Origin: Neobacillus rhizosphaerae
GTDB taxonomy: Bacteria > Bacillota > Bacilli > Bacillales > Cytobacillaceae
DNA: 64,000 bases
Assembly: GCF_937468385.1 (NCBI RefSeq)
Contig: NZ_CALBWS010000011.1
Location: forward strand, 1 to 64,000
Direction: 5' to 3'
Made by a program: the position numbers and the translations under genes. Numbering within the stretch: the first letter of the stretch is position 1; the number at the start of each line of letters is the position of its first letter. Positions 45,585-54,707 of this stretch are shown here, in pieces. Under the pieces are notes generated by a model that saw only the letters and a list, made by a program, of their open reading frames with translations, ran no database searches and had not been told where the DNA came from.

Positions 45585-46637
45585 CTAAATATTTAAAAAT
45601 TTTACACAGACCGGATGTGGTACAGCAATATCAGACTGTATCAAAGACAGACAGCCAGAATTTTCGTCTCGAGAAAACAACACAAGATTCCCAGATTCTT
45701 GATTTGAAGCAATGACGAATTTTTCGGATGGATCGAATGCAAAATCCCTTGGCCAATCCCCTTCAGTGGAAGTATGCTCAATAAAGCGTAGCTCACCCGT
45801 TTCTTGGTTTACAGTAAAAACAGCTATACTGTTATGGCCGCGATTCCCAGCATAGATAAATCGTCCATCAGATGAAATATGAATCGCACTACCTTGATTA
45901 TTTTCGGAAAAATCAGCAGGAAGCGTAGAGATATATTGCTGTTCGCTAAAATGCCCATTTTCCTGATGATAAGATAGAACAATCACCTCTGAGCTAAATT
46001 CTGTCATGACATAAGCAAATTTACCATTAGGATGGAAGGCCAGATGGCGAGGTCCACTACCTGCTTTTAACGGCAGCAGTTTTACCTTTGACAGTGTCCC
46101 ATTTTCATTGATTGCATAGGTAATAAGGGCATCGATGCCTAAATCAACTACTGCCAGATACTTTTCATCCGGTGTAAGCCCCACATAATGAGTATGAGGT
46201 TTATCCTGCCGTGGATCCGGACCCCGGCCTTCATGGTTTATCACGGAGGCAACAGATTGTAAGGCGCCATTCTCCTGGTTAATCAGATGGGAGACGACTT
46301 CGCCTTTATGATAATTTGCACTGAAAACATACCGATTTTTGCTGTCAACACTAACATGACATGGAGAAGCACCAGCAAGTAATTGGCTATTAACAGTTGT
46401 TAATCGACCGTCTTCCTTTATGGAAAAAGCAGTAATACCACCAGTTTCTCCTTCTTTTACCACGGAATAAAGGTATTGATTGTCCTTGCTAATCGTTAAG
46501 TAGGTAGGGTTTTCTAACTCTCCAGCAACCTGAACATTCTCTATTTTTTTGCTGTCTATATTTAGAGTAAAGGAATAAATCCCTTTACTTTCTCCTTTTG
46601 TATAGGTTCCAACAAACCCACTATATTTTGTCATCAT
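45585..46637 (-). CDS. pgl: 6-phosphogluconolactonase, seven-bladed propeller type (YkgB-like)
   Basis: 350 aa lactonase family. Start MMTKYSGFVGTYTKGESKGIYSF, then repeated propeller strands (HVSVDSKNRYVFSANYHKGEV, PHTHYVGLTPDEKYLAVVDLG, GPRHLAFHPNGKFAYVMTE, WPRDFAFDPSEKFVIASNQ). Cytosolic enzyme of the oxidative pentose phosphate path. GAGGAG precedes two adjacent ATGs (46637 and 46634); either may be used. Confidence 0.87.
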   Translation of the reverse strand: MMTKYSGFVGTYTKGESKGIYSFTLNIDSKKIENVQVAGELENPTYLTISKDNQYLYSVVKEGETGGITAFSIKEDGRLTTVNSQLLAGASPCHVSVDSKNRYVFSANYHKGEVVSHLINQENGALQSVASVINHEGRGPDPRQDKPHTHYVGLTPDEKYLAVVDLGIDALITYAINENGTLSKVKLLPLKAGSGPRHLAFHPNGKFAYVMTEFSSEVIVLSYHQENGHFSEQQYISTLPADFSENNQGSAIHISSDGRFIYAGNRGHNSIAVFTVNQETGELRFIEHTSTEGDWPRDFAFDPSEKFVIASNQESGNLVLFSRDENSGCLSLIQSDIAVPHPVCVKFLNI

Positions 46638-46817
46638 TCAATCTCCTCTATGTAACAATATTAGAATACATGTTTATCATATCCTAAAATGGTAAATAAA
46701 CTAAGCGAGAAGAACCTTTTGTTTGCATTATTAAGTAGGATAGGTAATATTAATCTTATCTAGGTCTACCATGTACATATATTCTTTTTGAATAAACTGA
46801 ATTAAAGGAGTTTTATT

Positions 46818-47531
46818 ATGGCAAATAACAAAGAAAACAAGATAAAGGAATCGAAATCGTCATCCAAGTTCACCTTTTGGGTTATAGGTTTGGTAGCTGT
46901 CTGTATTTTAGCTTTTATTTTCTTAAATAATCAATCAAAACAACAAGGAAAAGTAAAAACAAATGAAATTGATTATTCAAATCAGCCTTTCTTGGGCAAA
47001 GAGTCTGCACCTGTATCCATTATTGAGTTCGGCGATTATAAATGCCCTAATTGTAAAAACTTTTCCGAACAAGTTGTACCTATTATCAAAGATGCGCTTG
47101 TTGATACTGGGAAAGCAAAATTATATTTTATGAATGATTCCTTTATCAATGTTGATTCCATTCGTTCTGCTAAATTTGCGGAATCTGTCTTTCAAGAACT
47201 AGGAAATGAAAGCTTTTGGAAATTCCATGATCGCCTTTTCGCAAAGCAGCCAGAGGATCCAGCTGCAGAAAAAAAGGATGTATTTACTGAAAACTTTTTG
47301 ATTGATACGTTAAAGGAAGTGGCGAGTGATACTGAGGTTGAAAAGGCCGTTAAAAACTTCCAAGCTGAAAAGTCCGATGATGCCTGGCAAAAGGATATGG
47401 ATTACGCGGAAAAACTAGGGGTTACTGGTACCCCGACCATTTTTGTTAATGGTAAGCTGTTCACAGGTAAATCAATCGATGACTTAACCAAAATGGTAGA
47501 GAAAGCAGCAAAGGGGAAGAAGAATGAATAA
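46818..47531 (+). CDS. bdbD: Extracytoplasmic thiol-disulfide oxidoreductase (DsbA-like)
   Basis: 237 aa. One N-terminal membrane anchor (FTFWVIGLVAVCILAFIFL), then a DsbA/thioredoxin-fold domain with active site CPNC (Cys 76, Cys 79) and cis-Pro loop GVTGTPTIFVNG. It oxidises cysteines in exported proteins. Overlaps bdbC by 8 nt. Start ATG after AAAGGAG. Confidence 0.9.
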   Translation: MANNKENKIKESKSSSKFTFWVIGLVAVCILAFIFLNNQSKQQGKVKTNEIDYSNQPFLGKESAPVSIIEFGDYKCPNCKNFSEQVVPIIKDALVDTGKAKLYFMNDSFINVDSIRSAKFAESVFQELGNESFWKFHDRLFAKQPEDPAAEKKDVFTENFLIDTLKEVASDTEVEKAVKNFQAEKSDDAWQKDMDYAEKLGVTGTPTIFVNGKLFTGKSIDDLTKMVEKAAKGKKNE

Positions 47532-47946
47532 ATCCTTACTTCTCGCTTGGATTTCTGCGATCATTGCCACACTTGGCAGCCTATATTTTAGTGAAGTCAT
47601 GCATTTCATTCCATGCACGCTCTGCTGGTATCAGCGGATTTTCATGTATCCGCTAGCCATTATCTTAGGAATTGCAGTCTACAGGAACGATAACGGAATC
47701 TATAAATATGTGTTGCCACTTTCAATTGTTGGAATGCTTTTATCGGGATACCATACATTATTACAAAAAATACCATATTTACAGCAGTTTGAAATGTGTA
47801 CAAGCGGCGTGCCTTGCTCGAAGGATTACATAAACTGGATGGGTTTTATTACAATTCCATTGTTAGCGTTTATTGCTTTTACGATTATTACAGTGTGTCT
47901 AGTTATTTTAGCTCGTAGCCATAAAAGAGAGACTATCCGCGGATAG
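47524..47946 (+). CDS. bdbC: Disulfide-bond oxidoreductase (DsbB-like)
   Basis: 140 aa, four membrane helices, with the two loop cysteine pairs CTLC (31/34) and CTSGVPC. It reoxidises BdbD and passes electrons to quinone. Overlaps bdbD by 8 nt, so translated together. Its stop codon lies inside a terminator stem. Confidence 0.92.
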   Translation: MNKSLLLAWISAIIATLGSLYFSEVMHFIPCTLCWYQRIFMYPLAIILGIAVYRNDNGIYKYVLPLSIVGMLLSGYHTLLQKIPYLQQFEMCTSGVPCSKDYINWMGFITIPLLAFIAFTIITVCLVILARSHKRETIRG

Positions 47947-47955
47947 TCTCTTTAT
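47923..47955. terminator. Bidirectional terminator overlapping the bdbC stop
   Basis: Near-perfect palindrome, core GACTATCCGCGGATAGTC, with A-rich and T-rich flanks. It serves bdbC and the converging DUF2935 gene. Confidence 0.75.
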
Positions 47956-48855
47956 TTAACCTAATCCCATTTGCTGTTCCTGCTGTTTCACCTTTAACCT
48001 TTCCTCTAAAACATGGACCATTTGTAGGAAATGATCCGCTTCCCTGACTACGTGGTCTGCAAGTAATGGGTCGATGACATTTTTAATTTGACAGCTTTTT
48101 ATTAAATCAAGACCTGCTTGTTTAAAATTACGAAGCTCATGTGTGGCATTTTCACTATCTTTATTTAGCTTTCCGATTATTGGATAGGTCGGACTTTTCT
48201 TATATAACATTGATTCAACGTCTCGGGCTTGGTTAAGAAGAACTTCGAAATCGTCCCCAAATTTCAGTGCAGTTTTAACTAGATTTCGTTCCGATTGATC
48301 AAGCAGAGAGGCGATAAAGCGGGAATGCTCCATCATAATCTTTAACCAAAAAACATTTTCCTTAATTATTGCATCTTGTATAGGATCCAAAATCCCTTCA
48401 TTAAATTTTTTCAACGTTCTCATAAAGTATTCAGCCTCTCGGGCAATATGATCGACAAGAAGTGGGAAGTTAAAGCCCATTACTTTGCAATTGACAATTA
48501 GAATAAGCAAATTACGTTTGAAATTCCGTAATCCTAACACAAGCTGAATCGAATCCTCATTTAACTTCCGAACGGCAGTTACATTATTGGGGGTTTGGTA
48601 GGCTCTTTTTTCCTGCTCCTCAAAATAATGATAAAACCGATCGGTTTGTTGAATGAGTTGCTTGTCTTTTCGATTAAATCCTTCGCCTAAAAAATAGGAA
48701 TGCTCCTTCATAATTCGCAACCAAAATTTATTTTCGGTTAAAGAACGTTCTATAAACAGTTGTTCCGTTAATGATTCGGGTGGTGCGGCAAACGTTTCTG
48801 GGGCAATTAACATTTGATTATTGGTATCCATTCCGTTAAATCCTTGCTGAACCAT
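47956..48855 (-). CDS. DUF2935 protein, two tandem domains
   Basis: 299 aa, all-helical. Two similar halves: FIERSLTENKFWLRIMKEHSYFLGEGF...LLVDHIAREAEYFM and AIIKENVFWLKIMMEHSRFIASLL...LLADHVVREADHFL. The repeated E-x-x-F-W, E-H and H-x-x-R-E-A positions could bind metal in a ferritin-like fold. Function unknown; common in spore-forming Bacilli and Clostridia. Confidence 0.85.
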   Translation of the reverse strand: MVQQGFNGMDTNNQMLIAPETFAAPPESLTEQLFIERSLTENKFWLRIMKEHSYFLGEGFNRKDKQLIQQTDRFYHYFEEQEKRAYQTPNNVTAVRKLNEDSIQLVLGLRNFKRNLLILIVNCKVMGFNFPLLVDHIAREAEYFMRTLKKFNEGILDPIQDAIIKENVFWLKIMMEHSRFIASLLDQSERNLVKTALKFGDDFEVLLNQARDVESMLYKKSPTYPIIGKLNKDSENATHELRNFKQAGLDLIKSCQIKNVIDPLLADHVVREADHFLQMVHVLEERLKVKQQEQQMGLG

Positions 48856-48986
48856 AATTCGCCCTCCTTAAAAGCACGCATATTCCATTATATTTGCTGA
48901 TTTTTTTTTTATGTTCCAAGCTGCTGTTCATGATTATAAAAATTTAGAAAACAATAAGAGAAGCAAATAATCTATTGGAGGTAAAT

Positions 48987-50573
48987 ATGAAAGCATCAGA
49001 TGTAATTGTCAGCTGTTTAGAAAACGAAGGTGTGGAATATATTTTTGGGATTATCGGCAAAGAGGTCCTTGATTTAGCCCATTCTTTGTCGGCTTCGGAA
49101 AAAATTAAATACATACCCGTTCGCCATGAGCAAGGTGCCGCATTCATGGCTGATGTTTACGGCAGAATCTCTGGAAAGCCGGGTGTATGTATGGCTACGC
49201 TCGGCCCTGGGGCAACAAATCTTTTAACAGGAATAACAAGTGCGAATATGGATCATTCCCCGGTTATCGCTTTAATCGGACAAACAGGTTTGGATAAGCA
49301 ACACAAACATGTCCATCAGTATATCGATATCGAGAAGGTTTATGAACCAGTAACAAAATGGTCTGTGCAAATAAAAGCGGCAAACATAATTCCAGAAATC
49401 ATCAGAAAATCCTTTCGAATTGCAAGCGAAGAAAAGCCTGGGGCAGTCGTAATACAAATACCCGAAAACATCGCCATGGAGAATGTGACCACGAAACCAA
49501 TAGCCGTTTCAAGCTTGCCCAAAAGCGTACCTGTAGCTGAAGCACTCAAGCTAGCCACTCAGTTGCTTAACCAAAGTCTGCGTCCCTTTATTCTTGTCGG
49601 AAATGAGGTTATCCGCCAAGAAGCTGTTAAAGAAGTTCAAACATTTATAGAAAAATTAGGCTCGCCAGTGGCACAAAGCTTTATGGCCAAAGGAATTTTA
49701 CCAAAAGCTCACCCTCAAAATTTTTATACTTTTGGTTTTAATCAAAAAGATTATGTACTAAAAGGGTTTGAGGAAGCTGATTTACTAATCGTAATTGGCT
49801 TTGATATCCGTGAAAAGCTTCCTTCCGAATGGAACATGAAAAAGGTCCCAGTCATCCATATATCTGCTTCAGCAGCTGATGTAGATGAATGCTATCCAGT
49901 AAAGGTAGAATTAGTTGGGAATTTGAAAGAATCACTGCCACTATTTCTAAAAAATGAAATTAAGCCAAAGCATTGGCTGCCAGCAGGAGACTTGAAAAAT
50001 CGGATAGTAGAATCTTATTCGATAGTTGAAAAAGTAGGCGACGATTCCTCACTAACAATTGAACATATCCTGCATGCTATTGAAAGGGCCCAGACGGAAG
50101 ATACAATTGTTATTTCAGATGTAGGCTCACATAAAATCTCGGTAGCAAGGACCTATCAACCGAAGCATGCCAACCAGCTAATCATTTCCAATGGATTCGC
50201 ATCAATGGGTATCTCCATTCCTGGTGCAATCGGGGCAAAAGTAGCAGCGCCTGAAAAAACAGTTATTTGTATTACTGGGGATGGAGGTGCATTGATGAAC
50301 TTTTCTGAACTAGAGACGGCGAAACGGTTAGGATTGTCCTTTATCATTATCTTATTGGATAATTCGATGTTAAAGCTTGAAGTGGATATGATGAAGCGGA
50401 AGTTCGCCAATAGTTTTGGCGTTACTTTTACTAATCCTGATTTCATCCAATTGGCCGCTAGTTATGGAGTAAAAGCGATGAAACCAACGAACACAATAGA
50501 GTTTGAAGCCATGTTGACAGAAGCTATCAAATTAAAAAATGAGATTATTTTACTCGATACCCTCCTAATTTAA
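48987..50573 (+). CDS. Thiamine-pyrophosphate enzyme, acetolactate-synthase-like
   Basis: 528 aa with the three-domain TPP fold. N-terminal catalytic Glu in VRHEQGAAFMADVYGR, central domain, and C-terminal TPP-Mg motif GDGGALMNFSELETAKRL...LDNS (Asn-Ser variant of the usual NN). No small subunit gene is adjacent, so it resembles catabolic AlsS or a related carboligase/decarboxylase rather than biosynthetic IlvB. Start 48987 is 5 nt after GGAGG; an upstream TTG at 48975 overlaps that site. Confidence 0.75.
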   Translation: MKASDVIVSCLENEGVEYIFGIIGKEVLDLAHSLSASEKIKYIPVRHEQGAAFMADVYGRISGKPGVCMATLGPGATNLLTGITSANMDHSPVIALIGQTGLDKQHKHVHQYIDIEKVYEPVTKWSVQIKAANIIPEIIRKSFRIASEEKPGAVVIQIPENIAMENVTTKPIAVSSLPKSVPVAEALKLATQLLNQSLRPFILVGNEVIRQEAVKEVQTFIEKLGSPVAQSFMAKGILPKAHPQNFYTFGFNQKDYVLKGFEEADLLIVIGFDIREKLPSEWNMKKVPVIHISASAADVDECYPVKVELVGNLKESLPLFLKNEIKPKHWLPAGDLKNRIVESYSIVEKVGDDSSLTIEHILHAIERAQTEDTIVISDVGSHKISVARTYQPKHANQLIISNGFASMGISIPGAIGAKVAAPEKTVICITGDGGALMNFSELETAKRLGLSFIIILLDNSMLKLEVDMMKRKFANSFGVTFTNPDFIQLAASYGVKAMKPTNTIEFEAMLTEAIKLKNEIILLDTLLI

Positions 50574-50603
50574 AAAGTTATGGAATGAAGACCCCCCCTC
50601 TAA

Positions 50604-50729
50604 ATTGATATTGTTTTTGGGAAACAGAATGAGATGTATATCGTTGATTTTGGCTATCGAAAACCTCCGGGTAGTGGCGAAGGTTATATTCCAAAGACCG
50701 GGGTGGTATGGAAGGTAACAAAGCATTAG
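50604..50729 (+). pseudogene. Remnant of a propeller-type dehydrogenase/lactonase gene (candidate)
   Basis: Open 42-codon stretch reading IDIVFGKQNEMYIVDFGYRK, then PPGSGEGYIPKTGVVWKV and a stop. It looks like the last blade of a sorbosone-dehydrogenase or ScyD-like propeller, but no start or upstream part is present. The stretch to about 50830 holds nothing else I recognise. Confidence 0.35.
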
Positions 50730-50831
50730 AATCAGTTTCGATAACTACTTCTATCTAGAGGTTCCTTTAGTGGGAAACAGAAAAATAAAAAGCTTAACGA
50801 TCCAATCATTTATAATAACGAATAAACATGA

Positions 50832-50868
50832 AAAAGAGCGGTGAAACCAAATGGTTGTCGCTCTTTTC
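50832..50868. terminator. Bidirectional terminator
   Basis: AAAGAGCG / CGCTCTTT outer stem with an inner GAAACC / GGTT pairing, A-rich before and T-rich after. It serves the TPP enzyme gene region and the converging yjcZ-like gene. Confidence 0.7.
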
Positions 50869-50904
50869 CACTTGAGAATGATGATGTTAGTGGGGGTTCA
50901 TTTA

Positions 50905-50997
50905 TTAGTACATAAATGCTGTACCAACAATGATTAATAAAATAAACAGCACAACAATTAAAGCGAAGTTGTTGTGTTCTCTGTGATGCTCAGACAT
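50905..50997 (-). CDS. YjcZ-family sporulation peptide
   Basis: 30 aa, short hydrophilic N-end (MSEHHREHNN) followed by the hydrophobic FALIVVLFILLIIVGTAFMY, the hallmark of YjcZ-type proteins. A strong GGAGGAGG site precedes the ATG. These peptides are made during sporulation in Bacillus; molecular role unclear. The next 300 nt upstream (to 51296) have no gene I can support. Confidence 0.85.
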   Translation of the reverse strand: MSEHHREHNNFALIVVLFILLIIVGTAFMY

Positions 50998-51296
50998 AGT
51001 TAACACCTCCTCCACTAAATAATTACAATTTATGCAGGAAGCCTTGCAAATGAAATGGACAAGAGTTTAGAAACTGAAAAAATAGCAAATAGTAGTGACT
51101 ACTATCAATTTCATAAATCATATATTTACGGGTTGGTATTGCTAGGAACCGCAGAAAAATGAAGGAACTACTTCAAGAAAAAGAGGAATACATCGTAACC
51201 TATCCTGGGCTTGGCTTTATGCTACGGAGCTGTTAATTCTTTTGTTAGAGTATTTTGTTTATTTGTAAAAGAGTTCCTCCTCAATTTTTGATACCA

Positions 51297-51329
51297 TAAA
51301 GGGCTTCCATAAATGAGGAAGCCCTTTAA
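51297..51329. terminator. Bidirectional terminator
   Basis: AAAGGGCTTCC / GGAAGCCCTTT perfect 11-bp stem with an 8-nt loop and A/T flanks. Confidence 0.75.
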
Positions 51330-51340
51330 TATTAATTGAT

Positions 51341-51372
51341 TCGCCGCTAAACGGGGGCGCTTCCGCTTTTCT
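51341..51372. repeat. Dispersed repeat fragment
   Basis: CGCCGCTAAACGG...CGCTTCCGCTTTT, matching 20721-20758 in two blocks. It lies directly before the stop codon of the lipoprotein gene. Confidence 0.45.
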
Positions 51373-51374
51373 GA

Positions 51375-52214
51375 TTATTCCATTGCATCATAAATTGCTT
51401 TCGTATTTTTGTTCACACCATACCAGTCCAATGTTGTAGTATGTCCTTCGCCGGTACTTGAATTATCGACAACAAATTCATAGACGTGTATTATGTAGTC
51501 GCCATTGTCAGCATCATGGTCATACACAACTTTTACATTTTGGTCAGCTTGAAGTCCAAGATGCTTTCTTACCAGATCTTCCGCTTGTGAATGGGAGAGA
51601 GTTTCGTTTGCATCCTTCTTTTTTTCCTTAGCATTCTCTTGCTTTTTTGCTTCGTCTTGTTTCTTTTTTTCTTGGTCTGCCACTTTTTTCTTGTTTGATG
51701 TTTCGATAACAAGCTGGGAAGCCTCATTCGTCAATTTTTCAATCGAGGCATTCTCTGGATTGCCGATTGTTTGGGAGACTTCTTTAAACACTTCGATTGC
51801 TTGGTCAAACTGATTTTGCTCTAAAAGTGTTTTCCCCTTTATCATTCTTTCATTTAACGAATTCTCAAGTGATTTCGCTTCTTGGATTTCCTTTAGTAGA
51901 GCAGTAGCCTGTTGGTTGATTTTTTCTTTTGCCACTTTGTTATGTAGCAAAGCGTTTAATGAATTAATCGCGGCATCAAAATCACCCTTGTGATAGAGTT
52001 TAAGACTTTCCTGCATCCTTAAAGCAGCTAGAAGATAATCCTTCACCTCAACAGTATCTTTTTCTTTCATAGCATTTTCAAATTTAGCTGCAGCCTCTGA
52101 ATAGTTTCCTTTTTGTAGTGCAGCTTTTCCTGCATCCATACTCTCTGTATATGCTTTTGGCGTACAGGCAGAAAGAATTAAAACGGTCAGTATAAGAAGA
52201 ATGAATCTATTCAC
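51375..52214 (-). CDS. Lipoprotein with helical repeats and charged linker
   Basis: 279 aa. Lipoprotein signal MNRFILLILTVLILSAC (Cys 17). Then TPR-like helices (DAGKAALQKGNYSEAAAKFENAM, YHKGDFDAAINSLNALL, LLEQNQFDQAIEVFKEV), a highly charged KKK/E coiled-coil linker at about 195-225, and a C-terminal compact domain (LSHSQAEDLVRKHLGL to DWYGVNKNTKAIYDAM). Exposed on the outer face of the membrane; function unknown. Start GTG 52214 follows GGAGGAA; a longer frame to 52280 would bury the signal peptide. Confidence 0.75.
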   Translation of the reverse strand: MNRFILLILTVLILSACTPKAYTESMDAGKAALQKGNYSEAAAKFENAMKEKDTVEVKDYLLAALRMQESLKLYHKGDFDAAINSLNALLHNKVAKEKINQQATALLKEIQEAKSLENSLNERMIKGKTLLEQNQFDQAIEVFKEVSQTIGNPENASIEKLTNEASQLVIETSNKKKVADQEKKKQDEAKKQENAKEKKKDANETLSHSQAEDLVRKHLGLQADQNVKVVYDHDADNGDYIIHVYEFVVDNSSTGEGHTTTLDWYGVNKNTKAIYDAME

Positions 52215-52417
52215 AGCAATTCCTCCTGATGGTCCTTTCGATTTTCGCTTTAGAACCTCTATTTTAGTAAAATTGTACAATTTACGACAGACTTTGACAA
52301 TGGCAAAGTATAAGTTAATAGGTAGTTACCTTTGTGCAGTGTCCCATGTAAAAGCAATTTGGGGAAAGTTTTCCTTGTTAAGCCCGCTTAATTCTTTAAT
52401 CTATTGAATTAGCACCT

Positions 52418-52552
52418 GTTGATTGGAGCGGAAGGCGCGAAGACTCCTGCGGGAGTACGGGGCAGGGGAGACCCCACAGGCGCGCATTAGCGCCGAGGAG
52501 GCTCCCCGGCACGCCCGCGGAAAGCGAAGCGCCTGGAGCGCAAATCAACAGA
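52418..52552. repeat. Dispersed structured GC-rich repeat, copy 2
   Basis: Begins TGTTGATTGGAGCGGAAGG and ends GGAGCGCAAATCAACAG; highly similar to the core at 21609-21750, with the same foldable arms (GGGGAGACCCC, CGCGCATTAGCGCC). The outer GGCTATGTTAA inverted repeat of copy 1 is not evident here. Confidence 0.8.
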
Positions 52553-52618
52553 CATGTTGCATTAATAATATTTTAACAAATTAACGTCGGTGAAATGTTA
52601 AAGCAGCTTAAAAATAAA

Positions 52619-52671
52619 GGCTGTCGAAGGTTTTTCGACAGCCTGAGGGTATCTCAAAATATGAGATACCC
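52619..52671 (-). terminator. Double hairpin downstream of the glutaredoxin-reductase fusion
   Basis: Two perfect stems: GGCTGTCGAA / TTCGACAGCC (52619-52643) and GGGTATCTCA / TGAGATACCC (52647-52671). They terminate the minus-strand gene ending at 52703; T tracts are short. Confidence 0.6.
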
Positions 52672-52702
52672 AGTTTATATTTTTTATTGTGAATTCTCCA
52701 GT

Positions 52703-53968
52703 TTAACTATATTGCGGGCGTAGTTTTGAGCGTTTATTAACGTGTTGCTCGGCACTTAAAGCGGCAATAGCCCCATCTGCAGCAGATATAACGGCTTGCT
52801 TAATCGGCGTTCTTCTGGCATCACCACCGGCAAAAACACCATCTATATTTGTACGCAGGAGTTCATCGACCATGACATATCCCTCTTCATCTCGCATAAC
52901 TGCCCCTTTTAAGAAATCTGTGCCAGGCTTCATCCCGCCAAGATATAAGAAAATACCATCGATGGTCCAAATTTCTTCTTCTCGTTTATCATTTAGAATG
53001 ACAATTTTCTCAACACTGTCAGTCCCAATGATTTCTCTAACACGGTGACGTTTATAGATTTCAACCTTTGGATTATTTTGTAACGCCGAAAGGTCGACGT
53101 CGCCTTTTAATTCAGTTGGGATTAACAGTTTTACTGTTTTACAATACTTTGTCAGTGTTTCAGCCTCATGGATAGCCTCATCATTATCACCAACAACGGC
53201 GACAACCTGGTCTTGATAGAAGGCAGCATCGCAGGTTGAACAATAGCTTACACCACGACCGGTAAATTCTTCTTCCCCATTAATCTTGCTCGATGGTGCT
53301 TTAGCTCCAACCCCAATAAAGACACTTTTTGCTTTAATAGTACCCTCGGCCAGTTCAATCTTTTTGATTTCATCTGCAAAATCAACGGAAAGGACGGTTG
53401 AACGTACGAATTCGGCCCCAAAGTCTTTTGCCTGGGCCTGCATTCTTGTTAACAGCTCAAGGCCAGTTAATTCTTCGCGCACACCTGGATAGTTTGCTAT
53501 CTTATGGGTAATCGCTAGCGTTCCAGCTTTAGGTGCTTTATCAATGACGAGTGTTTTTAATTTTCCGCGTGCAGCGTAAACAGCAGCGGAAGCACCAGCA
53601 GGACCGCCGCCAATAGTGACGAAATCATAAACGTCTTCCAATACCTTTTGATTAACTGGTTGAAAAATACCATCTGGATTTTCCTCAGTAATTTCAGCTT
53701 GTGGAGGATTTGCAATGATTGGTTCATTTTCCGAAAGCCCAAGCAGGTTATTAAATTTTTTCTCCTGAAAACCTAATACTAGCTTTCCATTAATAAGTGT
53801 TGCTGGCGTTCCATAAATTTTCCGTTCTTTTAATTGATCAAAATATTCCTTATGTATGGAAGCGTTACGTTCTTCAAATTCAATTCCATGATCCTTTAAA
53901 AATGATTTTACTTTTTCGCAATAGGGGCAGCCTGTGCTGCTATAAACAATAACTTCATGCTTGGACAT
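52703..53968 (-). CDS. Glutaredoxin-thioredoxin reductase fusion (FAD disulfide reductase)
   Basis: 421 aa fusion. Residues 1-80 are a glutaredoxin/NrdH domain with CPYC (Cys 14, Cys 17) and cis-Pro loop YGTPATLING. Residues about 113-410 are a thioredoxin reductase: FVTIGGGPAGASAAVYAARG, redox site CSTCD, NAD(P)H loop VVAVVGDNDEAIHEAETL (GxGxxA altered to GDNDEA) and FAGGDARRTP. The domains may pass electrons internally, as in AhpF, to a peroxidase or other disulfide. A PerR-type box upstream suggests peroxide induction. Confidence 0.85.
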   Translation of the reverse strand: MSKHEVIVYSSTGCPYCEKVKSFLKDHGIEFEERNASIHKEYFDQLKERKIYGTPATLINGKLVLGFQEKKFNNLLGLSENEPIIANPPQAEITEENPDGIFQPVNQKVLEDVYDFVTIGGGPAGASAAVYAARGKLKTLVIDKAPKAGTLAITHKIANYPGVREELTGLELLTRMQAQAKDFGAEFVRSTVLSVDFADEIKKIELAEGTIKAKSVFIGVGAKAPSSKINGEEEFTGRGVSYCSTCDAAFYQDQVVAVVGDNDEAIHEAETLTKYCKTVKLLIPTELKGDVDLSALQNNPKVEIYKRHRVREIIGTDSVEKIVILNDKREEEIWTIDGIFLYLGGMKPGTDFLKGAVMRDEEGYVMVDELLRTNIDGVFAGGDARRTPIKQAVISAADGAIAALSAEQHVNKRSKLRPQYS

Positions 53969-54044
53969 GTTAGCAAACCTCCAGTTTAGTAAATTTATTT
54001 AGTATTATAAATAATTTGATGACTAAATAAAAGTTAATACTTTT

Positions 54045-54059
54045 TAATAATTATTATAA
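54045..54059. promoter_or_regulatory. PerR-type operator
   Basis: TAATAATTATTATAA matches the PerR consensus TTATAATnATTATAA at all but one position. It lies about 77 bp upstream of the minus-strand start at 53968, just upstream of a plausible TATAAT -10, between the fusion gene and dps. AT-rich context makes chance matches possible. Confidence 0.6.
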
Positions 54060-54072
54060 TTTAAATGCTGCT

Positions 54073-54100
54073 AAAAAGTCCAACAAATAGTTGGACTTTA
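54073..54100 (-). terminator. Terminator of the dps gene
   Basis: Minus-strand stem AAAGTCCAAC / GTTGGACTTT with a loop of about 6 nt, then T residues. Confidence 0.8.
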
Positions 54101-54112
54101 GCAAATAGAAAA

Positions 54113-54559
54113 TTAAATTGTTTTTCCAAGGAATGCAGTAAGCATCCAAACATGCTTCTCTAAGCCAGAATGAATCGCAAGCAGCATATCTCCGGTTGTT
54201 TCATCATTCATTTCCCCTGCAAAGCTCATGCCTTCTTTTAATTCACCAATGATAATGGAGAAATCATCAATGACGGACTGAACCATTTGCTCAGCAGATT
54301 CGTTTCCAGAAGCTTCTTTAATCGATGAAATTTCAAGGCATTCTTTCATGGTAGCGACAGGTTCGCCACCGATAGCTAGTAAGCGTTCAGCCAATTCATC
54401 AACATGAAGTCCTGCCTCATTATAAAATTCTTCAAATTTGGCGTGTAATGTAAAAAATTGCCCGCCTTTCACATACCAATGATAGTTATGTAACTTCATA
54501 TACAAGACAGACCAATTCGCAATTTGTTTGTTAAGTACGCTGACTAATTGATTTTCCAT
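54113..54559 (-). CDS. Dps-family ferritin-like DNA-protection protein
   Basis: 148 aa, typical length. Conserved intersubunit ferroxidase residues: [10 protein letters not shown] (His), [30 protein letters not shown] (His, Asp, Glu). Forms a dodecamer that oxidises and stores iron and protects against peroxide. ATG follows GGAGG. A GGGTAA element about 35 bp upstream (54592-54597) with AGGATT before it weakly resembles a sigma-B promoter. Confidence 0.92.
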   Translation of the reverse strand: MENQLVSVLNKQIANWSVLYMKLHNYHWYVKGGQFFTLHAKFEEFYNEAGLHVDELAERLLAIGGEPVATMKECLEISSIKEASGNESAEQMVQSVIDDFSIIIGELKEGMSFAGEMNDETTGDMLLAIHSGLEKHVWMLTAFLGKTI

Positions 54560-54707
54560 GAGATAACCTCCTAAATAGTATCATTTATATATTACCCAAG
54601 TTTTAAGTGAAATCCTGTATGAAATGAAGGAATTTGTTGTCAATTTGGTGAAAGTCATTTTTTTATCATGATTTAACGGGGTATTTCGCTTTTCCGGTGT
54701 TACTCGA

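Noticed and set aside
54560..54640. PerR box in front of dps
   Set aside because: No match to TTATAATnATTATAA there; only a weak sigma-B-like GGGTAA element is visible, mentioned within the dps entry.
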